Assembly (NCBI RefSeq): GCF_027594145.1
Contig: NZ_JAQFFK010000003.1
Location: 434,001-498,000 of the forward strand
Direction: 5' to 3'
Source: Methanococcoides alaskense
GTDB taxonomy: Archaea; Halobacteriota; Methanosarcinia; Methanosarcinales; Methanosarcinaceae
DNA length: 64,000 nt
Part shown: piece by piece, positions 45,619-55,372 of the stretch
Layout of the letters: each line of letters opens with the position of its first letter
How positions within the stretch are numbered: the stretch's first letter is position 1
Notes under the pieces: model-generated
Databases searched by the model: none
What the model was told of the DNA's origin: nothing
Seen by the model: the letters and a program-made list of their open reading frames with translations, nothing else
Translations under genes and position numbers: made by a program

Positions 45619-47607
45619 TCACCTTAATTTATTGTTCAATTTTATTAGTTCTCTAATCCTTTTAGAAATGTCTTTCGGAACTTCCTTTTCTATTTCATAT
45701 GCAATTAAAGTTGGAATAATTGGTATACTAAATTTTAATTTTTGCTCAGTTGATTTAGATTTATCAATAAATCCATCTAATACATCATTAATCTGAGTGC
45801 TAAGTTCTGGGATTTCATTTTTAATTATTTCTAAGTTCTGAATTATGAAATCTAAAGCTTCATGGTTATTAGTAAGTTCATCCACTTTTAAGTTGACACC
45901 ATCAATCTTTTTATCAATCGAATTTAACTGTTGAACCGTTTCCTCTAAATTTAATTTCAGTAGTTGCGGGATTAGCAAAGAGATAATAGAATAATGGTTG
46001 CTTACGTCATTAGTAAGTTCAATTTCATCGATTTTTTTCAAAATATTTTCATTATCTCTATTCTTTGGTATGTTTTCTTTTAAAATAAAAATTAGATTAT
46101 TGATATTTTGCTTCAATGTTACTTGATTTCCAATAGTCCACTGTTTAATTTGCCTATTAACTTCACATGCAACATGTTCAAGAGCTGTTCCTTTTGCGTT
46201 TTCAAGTATACCTTCTGATTCATTGCGAATTCTTGTGATACTTGACAAAATTCCTTTATCCAAATAATTTTCAAAAAATTCCTTTTCAATCGTAAATTCA
46301 GTTACATCAATTAAATTTTTCTCTAAATTTTCATTAATGAAAAGTTCAATGTTCTGCTGTAAACTTCCTCCAAATCCTGAGTAATCTGTTGCACAATCAA
46401 AGAAGGCATACCATACTGAATAGTCACTAAAAGTAGAATAGCTTTCAATCAATATTGCATAGCTATAATCAAATCTACCCAAATCTATAGAAGGATGCTT
46501 AATTCGAAGAATTTGAATTTTATCTTCAACTTCGTAATATTTGTTTTTTTCTACAGCACCTATCAATAAATCAGTAAATACAGCAGCTCCATCGATAATA
46601 ATCTGTTTGCAGTCCATTTTAAAAAACATTTGCCACAAGAAGTAAGAATCTAATTTTTTAATTTTAGATTCATTGTCACTGCTGCTCATATAATCGGGAT
46701 TAGAAAGCTTTTTTGGAGATAGCAGAAAGCTCAGCACCTTTTTATTAAATGTGCCATCCAAAACTAAAATGCTATTTTTGGACAAGTTTATTCCAATATT
46801 ATCCTCCAATGGTTCAATAATCTCAGATTTAATAATGGGGAAAAAATAGTCAATAGATTCCCATTTAATTAATGCTGATAATTCCGCATCACTATAATCA
46901 ATGCCAAATGGGTCATGTTCATAATCCTCTATTACATTTTTTGAAAATTTCTCATAAGCTCGATGTAGTTCTGTTAGGGAACATATCTCAAACTGTTCTT
47001 CTCCCAATAAGACATACCAAACATATTGTAAACAAAAAATGTAGCCATAATAGCTTTTTTCCATTAGTTCAGGAGACATCTTGTTTTTAAGAATTGAAGC
47101 AGGATATGTATGAGGTTTACCTCTTTCCGTATCATTCAAAAAAATATAATTGTAAAAAATACTTGTTGCGTTTAATACCAAATCCTTACCAATATCTTTG
47201 GTGCAGATTATGTTGTTTCTATATATGGAATCAAATATTGAAAAAAAATCATGGTTATTTTGCCAATAACACTTGATATCATCCCAGGAAGATGCATTTT
47301 CTATTTCCTTTAAGTTGTTCCATATATTCTTTATAAAAACTGTTTTTTCGCTTGTATTAGGTATGTCATCTATGTTGACACCAACAAATTGTGCCCTATA
47401 ATAGGTCATATCATCTTCTAAATCAAATGCGGAAGATAGATGTAATGATTCAAGTAAATCACTTGTAACAACTTCTATGAAGAAATTATATCCATCAAGC
47501 AAAAAAGAATCTTCTTCTATCTGATGATACTGATTAATCCAGTTCCTAAATCCATCCGTATTTGAAATAATTTTCAAAATATTCAGGAATGAGAATATTC
47601 TATCCAT
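45619..47607 (-). CDS. Large unknown protein of the defence cargo
   Basis: About 662 aa from the ATG at 47607; a TTG at 47646 would add 13 residues. Mostly helical and acidic, with aromatic-rich segments (for example YGYIFCLQYVWYVLLG). The last 180 residues contain coiled-coil heptads (VQQLNSIDKKIDGVNLKVDEL). No P-loop, nuclease or membrane signature is visible. It follows a CxxC protein on the same strand and sits between the two homologous fragments at 45.3 and 50.3 kb beside the OLD nuclease. Possibly a new defence component. Confidence 0.6.
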   Translation of the reverse strand: MDRIFSFLNILKIISNTDGFRNWINQYHQIEEDSFLLDGYNFFIEVVTSDLLESLHLSSAFDLEDDMTYYRAQFVGVNIDDIPNTSEKTVFIKNIWNNLKEIENASSWDDIKCYWQNNHDFFSIFDSIYRNNIICTKDIGKDLVLNATSIFYNYIFLNDTERGKPHTYPASILKNKMSPELMEKSYYGYIFCLQYVWYVLLGEEQFEICSLTELHRAYEKFSKNVIEDYEHDPFGIDYSDAELSALIKWESIDYFFPIIKSEIIEPLEDNIGINLSKNSILVLDGTFNKKVLSFLLSPKKLSNPDYMSSSDNESKIKKLDSYFLWQMFFKMDCKQIIIDGAAVFTDLLIGAVEKNKYYEVEDKIQILRIKHPSIDLGRFDYSYAILIESYSTFSDYSVWYAFFDCATDYSGFGGSLQQNIELFINENLEKNLIDVTEFTIEKEFFENYLDKGILSSITRIRNESEGILENAKGTALEHVACEVNRQIKQWTIGNQVTLKQNINNLIFILKENIPKNRDNENILKKIDEIELTNDVSNHYSIISLLIPQLLKLNLEETVQQLNSIDKKIDGVNLKVDELTNNHEALDFIIQNLEIIKNEIPELSTQINDVLDGFIDKSKSTEQKLKFSIPIIPTLIAYEIEKEVPKDISKRIRELIKLNNKLR

Positions 47608-47749
47608 TCGATGCTCTCTCTGTGATTTGCTATTCGTATGAACCAACTCAAAATCATTTTGTTTTTTAATTCGTTTACAAAGATAAAATATGTTTTAGAA
47701 ATATCCCTAAAACTAACCAAACAAGATATCAAAGTTTAATCTCGATTGA

Positions 47750-48073
47750 TTAAACAACCGTTCCCTGACAACTACCAATTTGCCGGAGAACAGATAGACA
47801 TACTGGGCAGGCGAAAATGGTTATAGATGACTCCTGCATAGACGGACTTAAATCCGTAAATGCACTTCTTTCGAGGCTATACATTTTGATAAAATCAGAC
47901 AATTGAATGTCATATTCCTTTATTTCGAACACGCCACATAAATCAAAAAAAGCAAAAGAATCGGTTTGAGTCACATTTTCACTAAATACGTGGAACAGGT
48001 CTTTTCCGTCTTCATCAGTTCGTCCACAAAAATAACACTTTCTTTCGTCATCTAAATATATTTTCCCATTCAT
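47750..48073 (-). CDS. Small zinc-binding-like protein
   Basis: 107 aa from the ATG at 48073; TTG codons at 48082 and 48079 are alternatives. CYFCGRTDED near the N-terminus and CPVCLSVLRQIG near the end form two CxxC pairs, as in a split zinc knuckle. It lies about 140 bases upstream of the large unknown gene on the same strand, probably as its partner. Confidence 0.5.
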   Translation of the reverse strand: MNGKIYLDDERKCYFCGRTDEDGKDLFHVFSENVTQTDSFAFFDLCGVFEIKEYDIQLSDFIKMYSLERSAFTDLSPSMQESSITIFACPVCLSVLRQIGSCQGTVV

Positions 48074-48118
48074 GTACAACAATATATTAGGACTAAGCTT
48101 AAATTTTGTGGTCAGTTA

Positions 48119-48211
48119 GCAACAAAAAAATATTTGTATGGTCTGGAAGAACTTAAAAAAGGTCTCATGCAAGATTTACTAACAGGCAAAGTCAGAGTGG
48201 ATGTGAATTAA
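48119..48211 (+). pseudogene. C-terminal fragment of a second type I S subunit
   Basis: Thirty codons ending in TAA (48209-48211) encode LEELKKGLMQDLLTGKVRV, the typical last helix of HsdS proteins. Everything before is missing; a TAG precedes it. It shows that a second type I locus once stood here. Its stop codon touches the start of the OLD-family gene. Confidence 0.75.
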
Positions 48212-50038
48212 TTGTTACTGAAGAAAATAATTATTGAAAATTATCGGAGCATTGAACATCTTGAAATCGATATTAGAGAAATTGCAGGATGTAAGTTCCA
48301 TTCCTTTTTTGGGATAAATGAAGCTGGGAAAAGTAACATACTAAAAGCAATTGCTCTGCTATCACCTGATAAAAAAGTGGAATACAATAATGATTGTAAT
48401 AAATCTGCATTAAAAAAGAGCAAACCAATAATTTTGAGATATATTTTTGGAATAACAAAAGAAGACGAACTAGAGAAGAAGCTAGCTTCTTATGATATTT
48501 CACTTACTTTGCCAACAGGATTAACCAATGTATCTGAGCCTTATTATATTGAAAAAATAATTCAATTTGGTGAAAATTCACATCGGCAAGAAGGTTATGT
48601 CGTTCATCAATCAAAAGGAGTCTCAGACATTCTACAACCAGATGATGAAGAAAATTGGGGGACATTTCTTGGAAAGTTGATAGTGGGAGTAGCTGACTAT
48701 GCTGATAGGACTAACCTTGAAAAAATTGTGAACGAGCAAGCAAAAGCAGCTATCGATACATTAATTCCACAAATCATCTATTGGAAATATTCCGATGAAT
48801 ATCTTATAACCAATCCTATCAACCTAGAAAATTTCAAAAACAATCCAGATACATCCATTCCACTGAAGCATATTTTTCAATTGTTTGGTTACAATGGAGA
48901 GGATATTGCAAAGATTGTGGCTAGAATACAAACGAGTTTTGATATTCGAAGAGAAGTTGAAAGGGATTTGTCTAAAGCCATTACTGACCACATAAATGAA
49001 ATTTGGTCAGACCATCCAATAAATATCGGAATAAGGATGGAAAGCAACAATCTGTGCGATATTTATGTTGAAGACAAAGACAACACTAACCAAACATTCA
49101 GTATGGAACAAAGAAGTGATGGTTTCAAACAATTTATCTCCATACTACTTTCTATATCAATAAAAAATAAGGCAAAACAATTAAAGAATAATATAATTCT
49201 ATTGGATGAACCTGAAATAAGTCTCCATCCTGGAAGCATCAAGTGTCTCCGTGATGAACTAATGCAAATTGGAATCAGGAATATTGTTCTTGCTTCTTCA
49301 CACTCCATTTTTATGGTTGACAAAAAGAATCTGGATAGACATTATACTGTCAAAAAAGATAACTCAAAAACAGTTATTAAAAAGGTTGACCCAAAAAATC
49401 CACTTGAGGATGAAGTTATATATAATGCATTAGGAACTTCTATTTTTGAATTGATTCAACCCAATATCTTGGTATTAGAAGGAAGGACGGACAAAGATAT
49501 TTTTGATATATTTACAGACAAATTTGAAGATGAAATCCAGCCTGCAAAAATTCAAACAATAGTAGCCACAGGTACTGGTGAAATTGCCAAATATGTAAAT
49601 TTTTTCCATAGTAGGTTTATCAATGGATTTGTTTTAGTAGATTCAGATAATGCTGGCAGAGGAGCATTAGAATCAATACGTGTGGCTAATGCTGAATTTA
49701 CAGATAATTCTTTCGAGTTAAAAGATTTTGTTGATATTTCTAAAAGGGATGCAGAAATGGAAGATATTCTTCCAGAAAATCTTGTTATTAGCTCTGTGAA
49801 TGGACTGTATGGACTGAGTTTCACCCCTACAAAAGATAAGCCCATTATGAGCCAGATAAAAGCAATATTAAGAACACAATCTGAATCTAAATATGACCCT
49901 ACAGTTTTGAAAAAACATATTGTACAAACAGTAATTAATGACATAAGAAGCAAATCTGTTGGACAACTAAAAGATGAATATCCAACATACGTTCAGTTCC
50001 TTACAAACATACACGCTAAAATAAAAGAAGTTGAATAA
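48212..50038 (+). CDS. OLD-family ATPase/TOPRIM nuclease
   Basis: A 608-aa OLD-type protein. IENYRSIEHLEIDI opens an ABC-ATPase; FGINEAGKSNILKAI is the Walker A, EQRSDGFKQFISILLS the signature and IILLDEPEISLHP the Walker B. The C-terminal TOPRIM domain has VLEGRTDKDIFDIF (catalytic glutamate) and FVLVDSDNAGRG (DxD). The start is a TTG directly after the stop of the hsdS fragment, with no ribosome site, so it was probably translated by coupling with that lost gene. OLD nucleases act in several anti-phage systems. Confidence 0.85.
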   Translation: MLLKKIIIENYRSIEHLEIDIREIAGCKFHSFFGINEAGKSNILKAIALLSPDKKVEYNNDCNKSALKKSKPIILRYIFGITKEDELEKKLASYDISLTLPTGLTNVSEPYYIEKIIQFGENSHRQEGYVVHQSKGVSDILQPDDEENWGTFLGKLIVGVADYADRTNLEKIVNEQAKAAIDTLIPQIIYWKYSDEYLITNPINLENFKNNPDTSIPLKHIFQLFGYNGEDIAKIVARIQTSFDIRREVERDLSKAITDHINEIWSDHPINIGIRMESNNLCDIYVEDKDNTNQTFSMEQRSDGFKQFISILLSISIKNKAKQLKNNIILLDEPEISLHPGSIKCLRDELMQIGIRNIVLASSHSIFMVDKKNLDRHYTVKKDNSKTVIKKVDPKNPLEDEVIYNALGTSIFELIQPNILVLEGRTDKDIFDIFTDKFEDEIQPAKIQTIVATGTGEIAKYVNFFHSRFINGFVLVDSDNAGRGALESIRVANAEFTDNSFELKDFVDISKRDAEMEDILPENLVISSVNGLYGLSFTPTKDKPIMSQIKAILRTQSESKYDPTVLKKHIVQTVINDIRSKSVGQLKDEYPTYVQFLTNIHAKIKEVE

Positions 50039-50039
50039 A

Positions 50040-50201
50040 ATGCCTGATGAACCCCAAATCCAGATGAATGAATATGCCCTTGTAGAAGAGTCAGTATTGA
50101 TTTATATTCAGGATTTGAAAGGGGGAATGGGGCAACTGCCCCAAGAAGAACTAATTGCGATTCAATTGGAAGATTGTGATGGCAAAAACATCCATTATTG
50201 A
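50040..50201 (+). pseudogene. Possible N-terminal fragment of a second hsdR
   Basis: A 53-codon frame one base after the OLD stop. Its MNEYALVEESVLIYIQDL resembles the short N-terminal helix of some type I R subunits (NEYxLVExP). It then runs out of frame into the metallopeptidase fragment. Assignment is tentative. Confidence 0.4.
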
Positions 50202-50343
50202 TTATGTGGTTGTTCATGAAATGTGCCATTTGAAGTACAAAGACCATTCAAAAAAATATTGTAATTCCATTAAGACCATTCTGCCAGATTATAAGATAAG
50301 GAAAGAATGGTTGAGGGTCAATGGGAAAATGTTGAATGTTTGA
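50155..50343 (+). pseudogene. C-terminal fragment of YgjP-like (DUF45) metal-dependent hydrolase
   Basis: Sixty-two codons carry the catalytic end of the family: VVVHEMCHLKYKDHSKKY (HExxH zinc motif) and DYKIRKEWLRVNG. The N-terminal two thirds are missing. YgjP-like genes commonly follow hsdR in type I loci, so this supports the decayed second locus. It partly duplicates 45309-45400. Confidence 0.75.
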
Positions 50344-50361
50344 TGAGTATTTTTTAGGTAT

Positions 50362-50490
50362 GTGAAATTAATAATTTTAAAAGAAAAGCTTCATTATTAT
50401 CTTGAAAAAATAGTAACATGGGCTGAAAGAGAAATGGATGCAAATAATCTACTATTTGCTGAAACTAAGAACAAGATTAGGAATATGTGA
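50362..50490 (+). CDS. Possible 42-aa protein downstream of the DUF45 fragment
   Basis: A short frame from GTG, LHYYLEKIVTWAEREMDANN in its centre, ending TGA. A diverged copy of its C-terminus exists at 45440-45535 with mostly synonymous changes, which is the main reason to consider it coding. No good ribosome site is seen. Confidence 0.35.
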   Translation: MKLIILKEKLHYYLEKIVTWAEREMDANNLLFAETKNKIRNM

Positions 50491-50740
50491 TGTGCGTGAG
50501 AGCTAATCTCACAGCCACACAGTAGACATTTCATACTGTAACATATATTTATATTTTGATATTATAGCATCTCTACAATGAGCTTAGATTAACATTTTAT
50601 GAGCTTCCTGGTTCTACTTTTTTTGACAGTACATTTTTATTATCGTGTGATATTGTACTCATGTTAAAATCATCTATTCACACAGGAGGAAGTAGGTACA
50701 CCATAAAGGGAATGTCTATCATGTGTACCGAAAAGCATAA
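50491..50740 (+). promoter_or_regulatory. Island edge and pyrG upstream region
   Basis: Contains a small hairpin GTGAGA/TCTCAC (50496-50501 and 50507-50512), an AT-rich promoter stretch and the inverted repeat GGTACAC/GTGTACC (50695-50701 and 50723-50729) just before pyrG. The latter could be a regulatory site of pyrG or part of the recombination site of the island. Confidence 0.4.
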
Positions 50741-52351
50741 ATGAAATATATCATAGTTACCGGCGGTGTCATGAGTGGTCTTGGAAAAGGGATCACAACG
50801 GCTTCAGTCGGCAGGAATCTGAAAAACAAAGGTTATAAGGTAACAGCAATAAAGATCGACCCCTACATCAATATTGATGCAGGTACAATGAGTCCTTACC
50901 AGCACGGTGAGGTCTATGTCCTTAAAGATGGGGGCGAGGTCGATCTTGATCTGGGTAATTATGAAAGGTTCCTTGATACTGAACTCACAAGGGACCACAA
51001 CCTAACTACTGGAAAGATCTATCAGACGGTCATTGACAAGGAACGAAAAGGTGAATACCTGGGTAAGACCGTACAGATCATCCCTCATATAACGAACGAG
51101 ATCAAGGGTCGTATTAGGAGGATCGCTGCTAAAAGTGGTGCTGATGTCTGTCTTATTGAAGTAGGTGGAACTGTCGGTGATATTGAAAGTATGCCTTTCC
51201 TTGAAGCAGTAAGGCAGATGTACAGGGAAGAATCACCTGAGAATATTGCATTCCTTCATGTGACCCTGGTACCCATTGACTCTCAAGGGGACCAAAAAAC
51301 AAAGCCAACACAGCATTCTGTTAAAGAACTAAGGGAACTGGGTCTGACCCCGCATGTAATTGTTGCAAGAGGCAAAAAAGCACTTACGGAAAGTACCCGG
51401 TCCAAGATCGCTCTTTTCTGTGACGTGCCTGTAGAGGCTGTCATTAGTGCACATGATTCTGCAGATATTTATGAAGTGCCCCTCCAGCTTGAAAATGAGG
51501 GGATGAGCAATTTCCTCTTAAAGAAGCTACTCCTCGAATCCAAACTTGAGGTCGAGGACACCAGATGGAAAGAGATGGTCGTGAGGATGAACAATTGCAA
51601 GGGCAGAGTGAATGTGGCAATTGTCGGTAAATATACACACCTCGAGGATTCATATATCAGTATTGTGGAATCCCTCAAACACGGAGCGATTGAAACCGGT
51701 TGTAATTTCGATATAACCTGGTTCGATGCTGAAGCGTTCGATGACGATCCCAGTGAGGTCGAAAAATTGACTGGTTTTGACGGAATTCTCGTTCCCGGAG
51801 GATTTGGCGAACGTGGGACCGAAGGAAAGATGCTTGCTATCCAGTATGCCCGTGAGAACAACATCCCGTATCTTGGACTTTGTCTGGGTATGCAGCTTGC
51901 TGTCATAGAGTTTGCAAGGAATGTCGCTGGACTCGAAGGTGCAAATAGCAGTGAGTTCAATGAGAACACCCCTTATCCGGTGATCGATCTGTTGCCTGAA
52001 CAGGAGGATGTGGTGGACATGGGAGCTACCATGCGTCTTGGTGATTATGAGGCCACTCTTAAGGAGGGTTCCCTTGCTGAATCCATATACGGCGAATCGG
52101 TCATTACCGAGCGCCATAGGCATAGGTATGAAGTAAACCCTAACTATGTGGATAGGATCGAAGAAGCTGGCATGATCTTTTCCGGAAAGAACAAGAACAG
52201 GATGGAAATTGCAGAAGTTCCTTCAAATGATTTCTACTTCGCATCCCAATTCCACCCGGAGTTCAAATCCCGACCTGGCAGACCTTCCCCACCCTTCAAG
52301 GCCTTTATGGATGCAATGCTTAAAAAGAGCAAAGAAATGAAAGATCAGTAA
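50741..52351 (+). CDS. pyrG: CTP synthase
   Basis: A 536-aa enzyme that makes CTP from UTP, ATP and glutamine. The synthase domain begins [20 protein letters not shown] (P-loop). The C-terminal class I glutamine amidotransferase has the nucleophile in [18 protein letters not shown] and the [16 protein letters not shown] site with the catalytic His and Glu. Full length. It marks the return to core sequence. A hairpin follows the stop. Confidence 0.96.
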   Translation: MKYIIVTGGVMSGLGKGITTASVGRNLKNKGYKVTAIKIDPYINIDAGTMSPYQHGEVYVLKDGGEVDLDLGNYERFLDTELTRDHNLTTGKIYQTVIDKERKGEYLGKTVQIIPHITNEIKGRIRRIAAKSGADVCLIEVGGTVGDIESMPFLEAVRQMYREESPENIAFLHVTLVPIDSQGDQKTKPTQHSVKELRELGLTPHVIVARGKKALTESTRSKIALFCDVPVEAVISAHDSADIYEVPLQLENEGMSNFLLKKLLLESKLEVEDTRWKEMVVRMNNCKGRVNVAIVGKYTHLEDSYISIVESLKHGAIETGCNFDITWFDAEAFDDDPSEVEKLTGFDGILVPGGFGERGTEGKMLAIQYARENNIPYLGLCLGMQLAVIEFARNVAGLEGANSSEFNENTPYPVIDLLPEQEDVVDMGATMRLGDYEATLKEGSLAESIYGESVITERHRHRYEVNPNYVDRIEEAGMIFSGKNKNRMEIAEVPSNDFYFASQFHPEFKSRPGRPSPPFKAFMDAMLKKSKEMKDQ

Positions 52352-52361
52352 GCGATCTTTC
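52339..52361 (+). terminator. Hairpin at the end of pyrG
   Basis: GAAAGATC (52339-52346) and GATCTTTC (52354-52361) form a perfect 8-bp stem across the stop codon, followed by a T-rich stretch. Confidence 0.5.
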
Positions 52362-52469
52362 TTCCTTTCATATTATATTATTTGTAACACTTTTTGACCA
52401 GTGTTACAATTCTATTTATTTATGTATCTCTGTCTTCTCGAAATGCTCTTTATCTTTTAGGGCCAAGGC

Positions 52470-53789
52470 TCAGCTCATCTTCAAAGGCTCGACCTTCATA
52501 TATTCTCTTAGTATGGTCGTGGCGTAACTGCCCTTTGGGAGACTGAAATCAAGTGTCACCTTGTATTTCCCTTCGTTGAGTTCATCCTCTCCGATGGTGT
52601 ATTTCGGATCTGCTGATAACAATATCTCTCGCCTCAATCCCTTTGAGCTCAGCTCTTCCATGGAAGGCACCTTGAAACCTTCTATGGGCACGTTCAACTC
52701 CTCAATGGCCTCTCTCTCTATCTCTCCGGGAACTCCAGCTGCAAGTTCTGAGCTATGTCCTATAAGAGGTGCTGTGACAAAGGCCCTGTTCCTTCTGACA
52801 AGATTGTTCATGCCATCGATATTGTCTTCTGTGACCCTTTCATTTCTAGATTTGTCAGGCAGTCCTGCCTTGTTCTTAAAACAGACTATATCTCCCACGA
52901 CAGCACGGTTCAAAGGTAATCCTTTCTTTATCCTGGTACATATTATGGTGTTATATATGTACGACTGGTAAGCATGGACGAACATCTTCCTGATGTTTGC
53001 TGGCAGTGTCTCAAAAGAACCTGCATAGTCTTCAGGGCTGGAGACAAGGTGATGCATCATTGCACGTTCATACCTTAATTGCAGAGGGTATTCTTTCAGC
53101 CCTTCGACGTAGTTCCTTGTTTCGAACACGCGGTCGCGTACTTGTTGTGTATCTTCAGGTTCATCGGGATATGATGCTGCAATATATGCCAGTGCCGCTT
53201 TTTCAATATCATTTCTTACAATTGATTCGCCGACCACATGCGTGATGGGTCTTAATGCACCGAAGCGCTGTATCCCGAAAAAGTTAGGTACGCCGCCCTG
53301 TTCTTTAATGGATGCAGTGGTCTGGGAAAGCCTGCTCTCAAGCTCATTCTCATCGATGTCGATATCTCTTACCGTGATGATGAACTCATTTCCGGTCAGA
53401 TCTCCAAGTTCCAGACTCTTATTTGATCGGCCCAGTATCTTCAACTCTGTGTCTTTAAGATGGACATTTTGTAGTTCTTCCTCGTCCATGTCATAGATAC
53501 TGATCTTCTGAGTTGTCACAGCTCTCTTGTCCTTGGTACCTGCAAAACCAACACGTTTCTGGCTGATCCTTAATATTCGTGTCAGGTCCCTGATAAGGTG
53601 ATGGGTTTCCCAGTTGCGTTTTGTAAGTTCTACTATCAGATATTTACCTTCGGCACCTTCTTCCCTGTTCGTGATCTCTATGACCCCGAAGTCCTCGGTC
53701 TGTTGGCGCAGTTTACCTCCAATACCTGGAGTTTTAGTTGTGTATAGGTCAATTCCTATCTTTTTTTCTACATTTGGAACGTTATTCAT
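52470..53789 (-). CDS. truD: tRNA pseudouridine synthase D
   Basis: A 439-aa TruD-family enzyme that forms pseudouridine 13 in tRNAs. The catalytic aspartate lies in VGFAGTKDKRAVTTQ (about residue 85). IPNFFGIQRFG-type sequence (here VPNFFGIQRFGALRP) and NAxxG-like ELGDLTGNEF stretches are typical. The insertion domain, as in archaeal TruD, is present. It follows the transglutaminase-like gene by 11 bases on the same strand. Confidence 0.93.
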   Translation of the reverse strand: MNNVPNVEKKIGIDLYTTKTPGIGGKLRQQTEDFGVIEITNREEGAEGKYLIVELTKRNWETHHLIRDLTRILRISQKRVGFAGTKDKRAVTTQKISIYDMDEEELQNVHLKDTELKILGRSNKSLELGDLTGNEFIITVRDIDIDENELESRLSQTTASIKEQGGVPNFFGIQRFGALRPITHVVGESIVRNDIEKAALAYIAASYPDEPEDTQQVRDRVFETRNYVEGLKEYPLQLRYERAMMHHLVSSPEDYAGSFETLPANIRKMFVHAYQSYIYNTIICTRIKKGLPLNRAVVGDIVCFKNKAGLPDKSRNERVTEDNIDGMNNLVRRNRAFVTAPLIGHSSELAAGVPGEIEREAIEELNVPIEGFKVPSMEELSSKGLRREILLSADPKYTIGEDELNEGKYKVTLDFSLPKGSYATTILREYMKVEPLKMS

Positions 53790-53800
53790 GTGTCTCTCCT

Positions 53801-54967
53801 TTATTTGGGGACTATGTCGATGATAATTACTTCTTCAGTATCGGTGAACTTCCAGCCATCTGCGGAAGGCGTGGCATCTGCAGAAAGACCGCCTGCATAA
53901 AGTCCTGATGTTGTGTCCATTATAAGCCAGGAACCATATTCATCGGTGGCATAATATACGGGTATACAACCATACTTATCTTTCACAGCATCGGTTATCT
54001 TCGAGGCCTCTTCACCTTTTCCTATATATGCAGTAGCAAAGACATGGGTGTCGGTGATATATAACCGGCTCGTACCTCCAATGGCCTCAATAAGGGATGA
54101 AAGGAGGATCGCTGAATCATCGCAGTCACCGGCCTTAACTTTAAGGGTTTCATTTGGAGTTGCCCAGTAATCATTTCCCCTTGGATCGCTCATGTATTTG
54201 ACATCGTTCTTTACATGATCGAACAAAGCACAGAGCTGGTAAACATTATATTCTCCCGGATACATGGCAATTGCAGATGCAGCGACTGCCCGAACATCCT
54301 CGTTGCGTGGATCGATCTTGTCATTGGTAGCCGTAAAGAATGGTTCTGTATTGTAAAAGTATTCTATATCGGTAGTTGGTGGAATGGGCTCGATATCTAT
54401 CTCTATCTCTTCGAAGAACTCAGTTCCGTAATCGTACCATGTACCTGAGCTTCCTTTTGCAAGAATTCCCAGTCCGATCTTCATCTCAACAGTATCTGTA
54501 TTTGTTGGGACATCTATGCAAATGAACCCTATGTGCTCTTCATCTCCCGGTTCGATGGTATAACCTGTGGAATAGCTCCTGAAACTTCCGCCATAGGGCT
54601 CTATACCGTATTCGTATATGAAAAGGGTCGTTTCTCCTGAATTCTCAACCGTGATGTCAACCACCCCTGTACTTCCCTTGTAAAGTCCAGTGTGCTGATA
54701 AGATGTAGATATTGCGTAACCCGGTGAAAATGTTGAGCTGGCATGTGGTTTATTCTCTATTGGTGTACTACGTTCTCCATTCACTGTCGGGATGGTCAGT
54801 TCACCGTTCTCCAGAATATTCTTGCCATTTCCTGTAAATAAACTGTTGATAGACAGGTCCTTTACATCTGTGATATCCACGGTGGAAGTGAATGTCAGGA
54901 ACAATGCAACAATTACAACTACCATTACAGTAGCCAATGCTGTCAGCAATGACCTACCATCTACCAT
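53801..54967 (-). CDS. Secreted or membrane-anchored transglutaminase-like protein
   Basis: A 388-aa protein with an N-terminal transmembrane anchor (about 6-27), a beta-sandwich domain (about 90-190) and a C-terminal transglutaminase core: AGDCDDSAILLSSLIEA (cysteine), DTHVFATAYIG (histidine), SWLIMDTTSG (aspartate). The triad is complete. A GAGG site precedes the ATG. It is the third gene of the mptN-pth2-truD run. The island gene at 22640-23800 is a distant relative with a reversed domain order. Confidence 0.75.
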   Translation of the reverse strand: MVDGRSLLTALATVMVVVIVALFLTFTSTVDITDVKDLSINSLFTGNGKNILENGELTIPTVNGERSTPIENKPHASSTFSPGYAISTSYQHTGLYKGSTGVVDITVENSGETTLFIYEYGIEPYGGSFRSYSTGYTIEPGDEEHIGFICIDVPTNTDTVEMKIGLGILAKGSSGTWYDYGTEFFEEIEIDIEPIPPTTDIEYFYNTEPFFTATNDKIDPRNEDVRAVAASAIAMYPGEYNVYQLCALFDHVKNDVKYMSDPRGNDYWATPNETLKVKAGDCDDSAILLSSLIEAIGGTSRLYITDTHVFATAYIGKGEEASKITDAVKDKYGCIPVYYATDEYGSWLIMDTTSGLYAGGLSADATPSADGWKFTDTEEVIIIDIVPK

Positions 54968-54982
54968 TCTATAGCCTCTTTC

Positions 54983-55330
54983 TTAAACCAGTTTAAGGTT
55001 ACCTGTGACCTTATCTATGTAGTCCGCTCTGGCAGGACCGATGCCCAATACGGTAACTGTTCCGGGAGCTATCTCGGTAAGTCCGGCATCTGTTATCAGT
55101 GCGGTAGATAATCCTTCCCGTCTTGCCTTTTCTTTAAGTTCGAAAAGGTCCTGAAGTTTCTCCACACGCAAGACCACTTTCTTTTGTCCGCCTTCTTTCC
55201 AGTTCTCAAGGTCTGATCGGCTTGCCCACTCTGCAGCAGATACAGCAGCATGAGCTACCTGTACTGCAAGCTTTCCCTTTGAAAGTTTCAGGTCATCCCT
55301 GATAATGATACACTGCTTATATTCTACCAT
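54983..55330 (-). CDS. pth2: Peptidyl-tRNA hydrolase, archaeal type
   Basis: A 115-aa Pth2 that releases tRNA from stalled peptidyl-tRNA. The family motifs are complete: [33 protein letters not shown] and [22 protein letters not shown]. Full length and well conserved. Confidence 0.96.
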   Translation of the reverse strand: MVEYKQCIIIRDDLKLSKGKLAVQVAHAAVSAAEWASRSDLENWKEGGQKKVVLRVEKLQDLFELKEKARREGLSTALITDAGLTEIAPGTVTVLGIGPARADYIDKVTGNLKLV

Positions 55331-55372
55331 CTAAAAGTTCTCCGGTTAACAACGAATATGGTATCTCCATTA

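Noticed and set aside
48071-48119. TAG at 48116-48118 as a third readthrough codon before the hsdS end
   Set aside because: The codons before it do not resemble HsdS, so here the TAG simply lies at or outside the fragment edge.
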